Source: Bacteroidales bacterium (GTDB taxonomy: Bacteria; Bacteroidota; Bacteroidia; Bacteroidales; VadinHA17). From it: a stretch of DNA of 6,490 bases. Under the pieces are notes generated by a model. The model saw nothing but the letters and a program-made list of their open reading frames with translations. It did not search any database and was not told where the DNA came from. The stretch spans positions 1 through 6,490 of the forward strand of contig JAITVX010000078.1 in assembly GCA_031285575.1 (NCBI GenBank). The letters are read 5' to 3'. The translations under genes and the position numbers were made by a program. This document shows, one piece after another, positions 6,276 through 6,490 of this stretch (the stretch's first letter is position 1; every line of letters begins with the position of its first letter).

Positions 6276-6490
6276 GGTGCGGTTGCTTCGGGCTTTGCCC
6301 TCGCAAAGAACTGTGTTATCCTGCAATTTTTTTCGATAAAAAAACATTCATCATATTCAGTTTTGTTTTTAACAATAGCGAACGCCTGCCTGAGCAGTTT
6401 ATTTGATACGGCAATCAGGGCGAGTTTTTTCTGTTTTCCTTTTGCCGTTAACCTGTCGTATAGCTCCATGCATGCCCTGTTCGATTTTTT
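6191..6490 (-). pseudogene. IS110-family transposase, C-terminal fragment with altered 3' end
   Basis: An open frame enters from the right edge and runs to a TGA at 6191-6193. Its first roughly 45 residues (bases about 6490 to 6355) include KKSNRACMELYDRLTAKGK, KLALIAVSNKLLRQAFAIVK and YDE, which match what I know of the C-terminal end of Bacteroidota IS110/IS116/IS902 transposases, the DEDD-type enzymes that move IS elements lacking terminal inverted repeats. The serine-containing catalytic region itself normally lies further upstream and is outside the window or only partly present. After YDE the reading frame continues for about 50 residues through the repeat DNA, giving an arginine- and alanine-rich tail unlike the family. 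The authentic end was probably near 6340, and the native 3' end seems to have been lost or replaced. The gene is cut by the window, so the rest may be intact; I call it a pseudogene because of the tail. Confidence 0.75.
6284..6306. repeat. Partial, degenerate second arm of the palindromic repeat
   Basis: TGCTTCGGGC (6284-6293) and CTCGCAA (6300-6306) repeat, in the same order and orientation, segments of the right arm of the neighbouring element (6249-6258 and 6264-6270). The spacer between the two blocks is six bases here and five there. The ATGACG end is missing: CGCAA is followed by AGAAC. The segment also holds a small hairpin GGGC-TTT-GCCC (6290-6300). It is probably the remnant of a second copy or of a duplicated arm. 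Confidence 0.45.

Noticed and set aside
6194..6406. Plus-strand small open frame over the repeat and transposase tail
   Set aside because: It starts inside the palindromic repeat and covers the antisense of the transposase fragment; no start signal or domain supports it.
1..6490. CRISPR array, tRNA or rRNA gene, prophage or defence system
   Set aside because: No regularly spaced repeats, no cloverleaf or rRNA-like sequence, and no nuclease, reverse transcriptase or toxin-antitoxin gene were seen on either strand.

Overview
The window looks like chromosomal DNA of a Bacteroidota bacterium, probably Bacteroidales or a close relative. The start codons lack a Shine-Dalgarno sequence and sit behind A/T-rich leaders. 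Two upstream regions carry the Bacteroidota -7 box TAnnTTTG. The RecQ has the long C-terminal extension common in this phylum, and the transposase fragment at the right edge resembles Bacteroidota IS110 enzymes. The phylum is inferred from these signs; no marker gene is present.

Left part, plus strand: the window opens inside the 3' end of a DUF1801 (YdhG/frataxin-like) gene that stops at 185. A 234-base A/T-rich spacer with a plausible promoter follows. Next comes a complete recQ helicase gene (420-2600) with all superfamily 2 motifs, the zinc-binding cysteines, a winged-helix region, HRDC and an extra C-terminal segment.

Middle and right part, minus strand: four closely packed genes read from about 6022 down to 2597. 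In transcription order they are a Tat/lipoprotein-type SelA-like PLP enzyme with a C-terminal beta-strand domain, a small YkgJ-type cysteine-cluster protein, a GNAT acetyltransferase, and a membrane family 2 glycosyltransferase. Gaps are 18, 42 and 0 bases, so they probably form one operon. The last gene overlaps the end of recQ tail to tail by about 4 bases. The functions do not add up to a recognised pathway, and substrates cannot be read from the sequence.

Right edge (6189-6490): a palindromic repeat of the widespread CGTCATTGCGA...TCGCAATGACG type, a second partial arm of it, and the C-terminal end of an IS110-family transposase entering on the minus strand, whose reading frame runs through the repeat.

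The least ordinary points are the exported PLP enzyme with its fused domain, the single in-frame TGA separating it from the cysteine-cluster gene, a near-duplicated sequence at that junction, and the transposase tail rewritten by the repeat. I see no CRISPR array, tRNA, rRNA or clear defence system.
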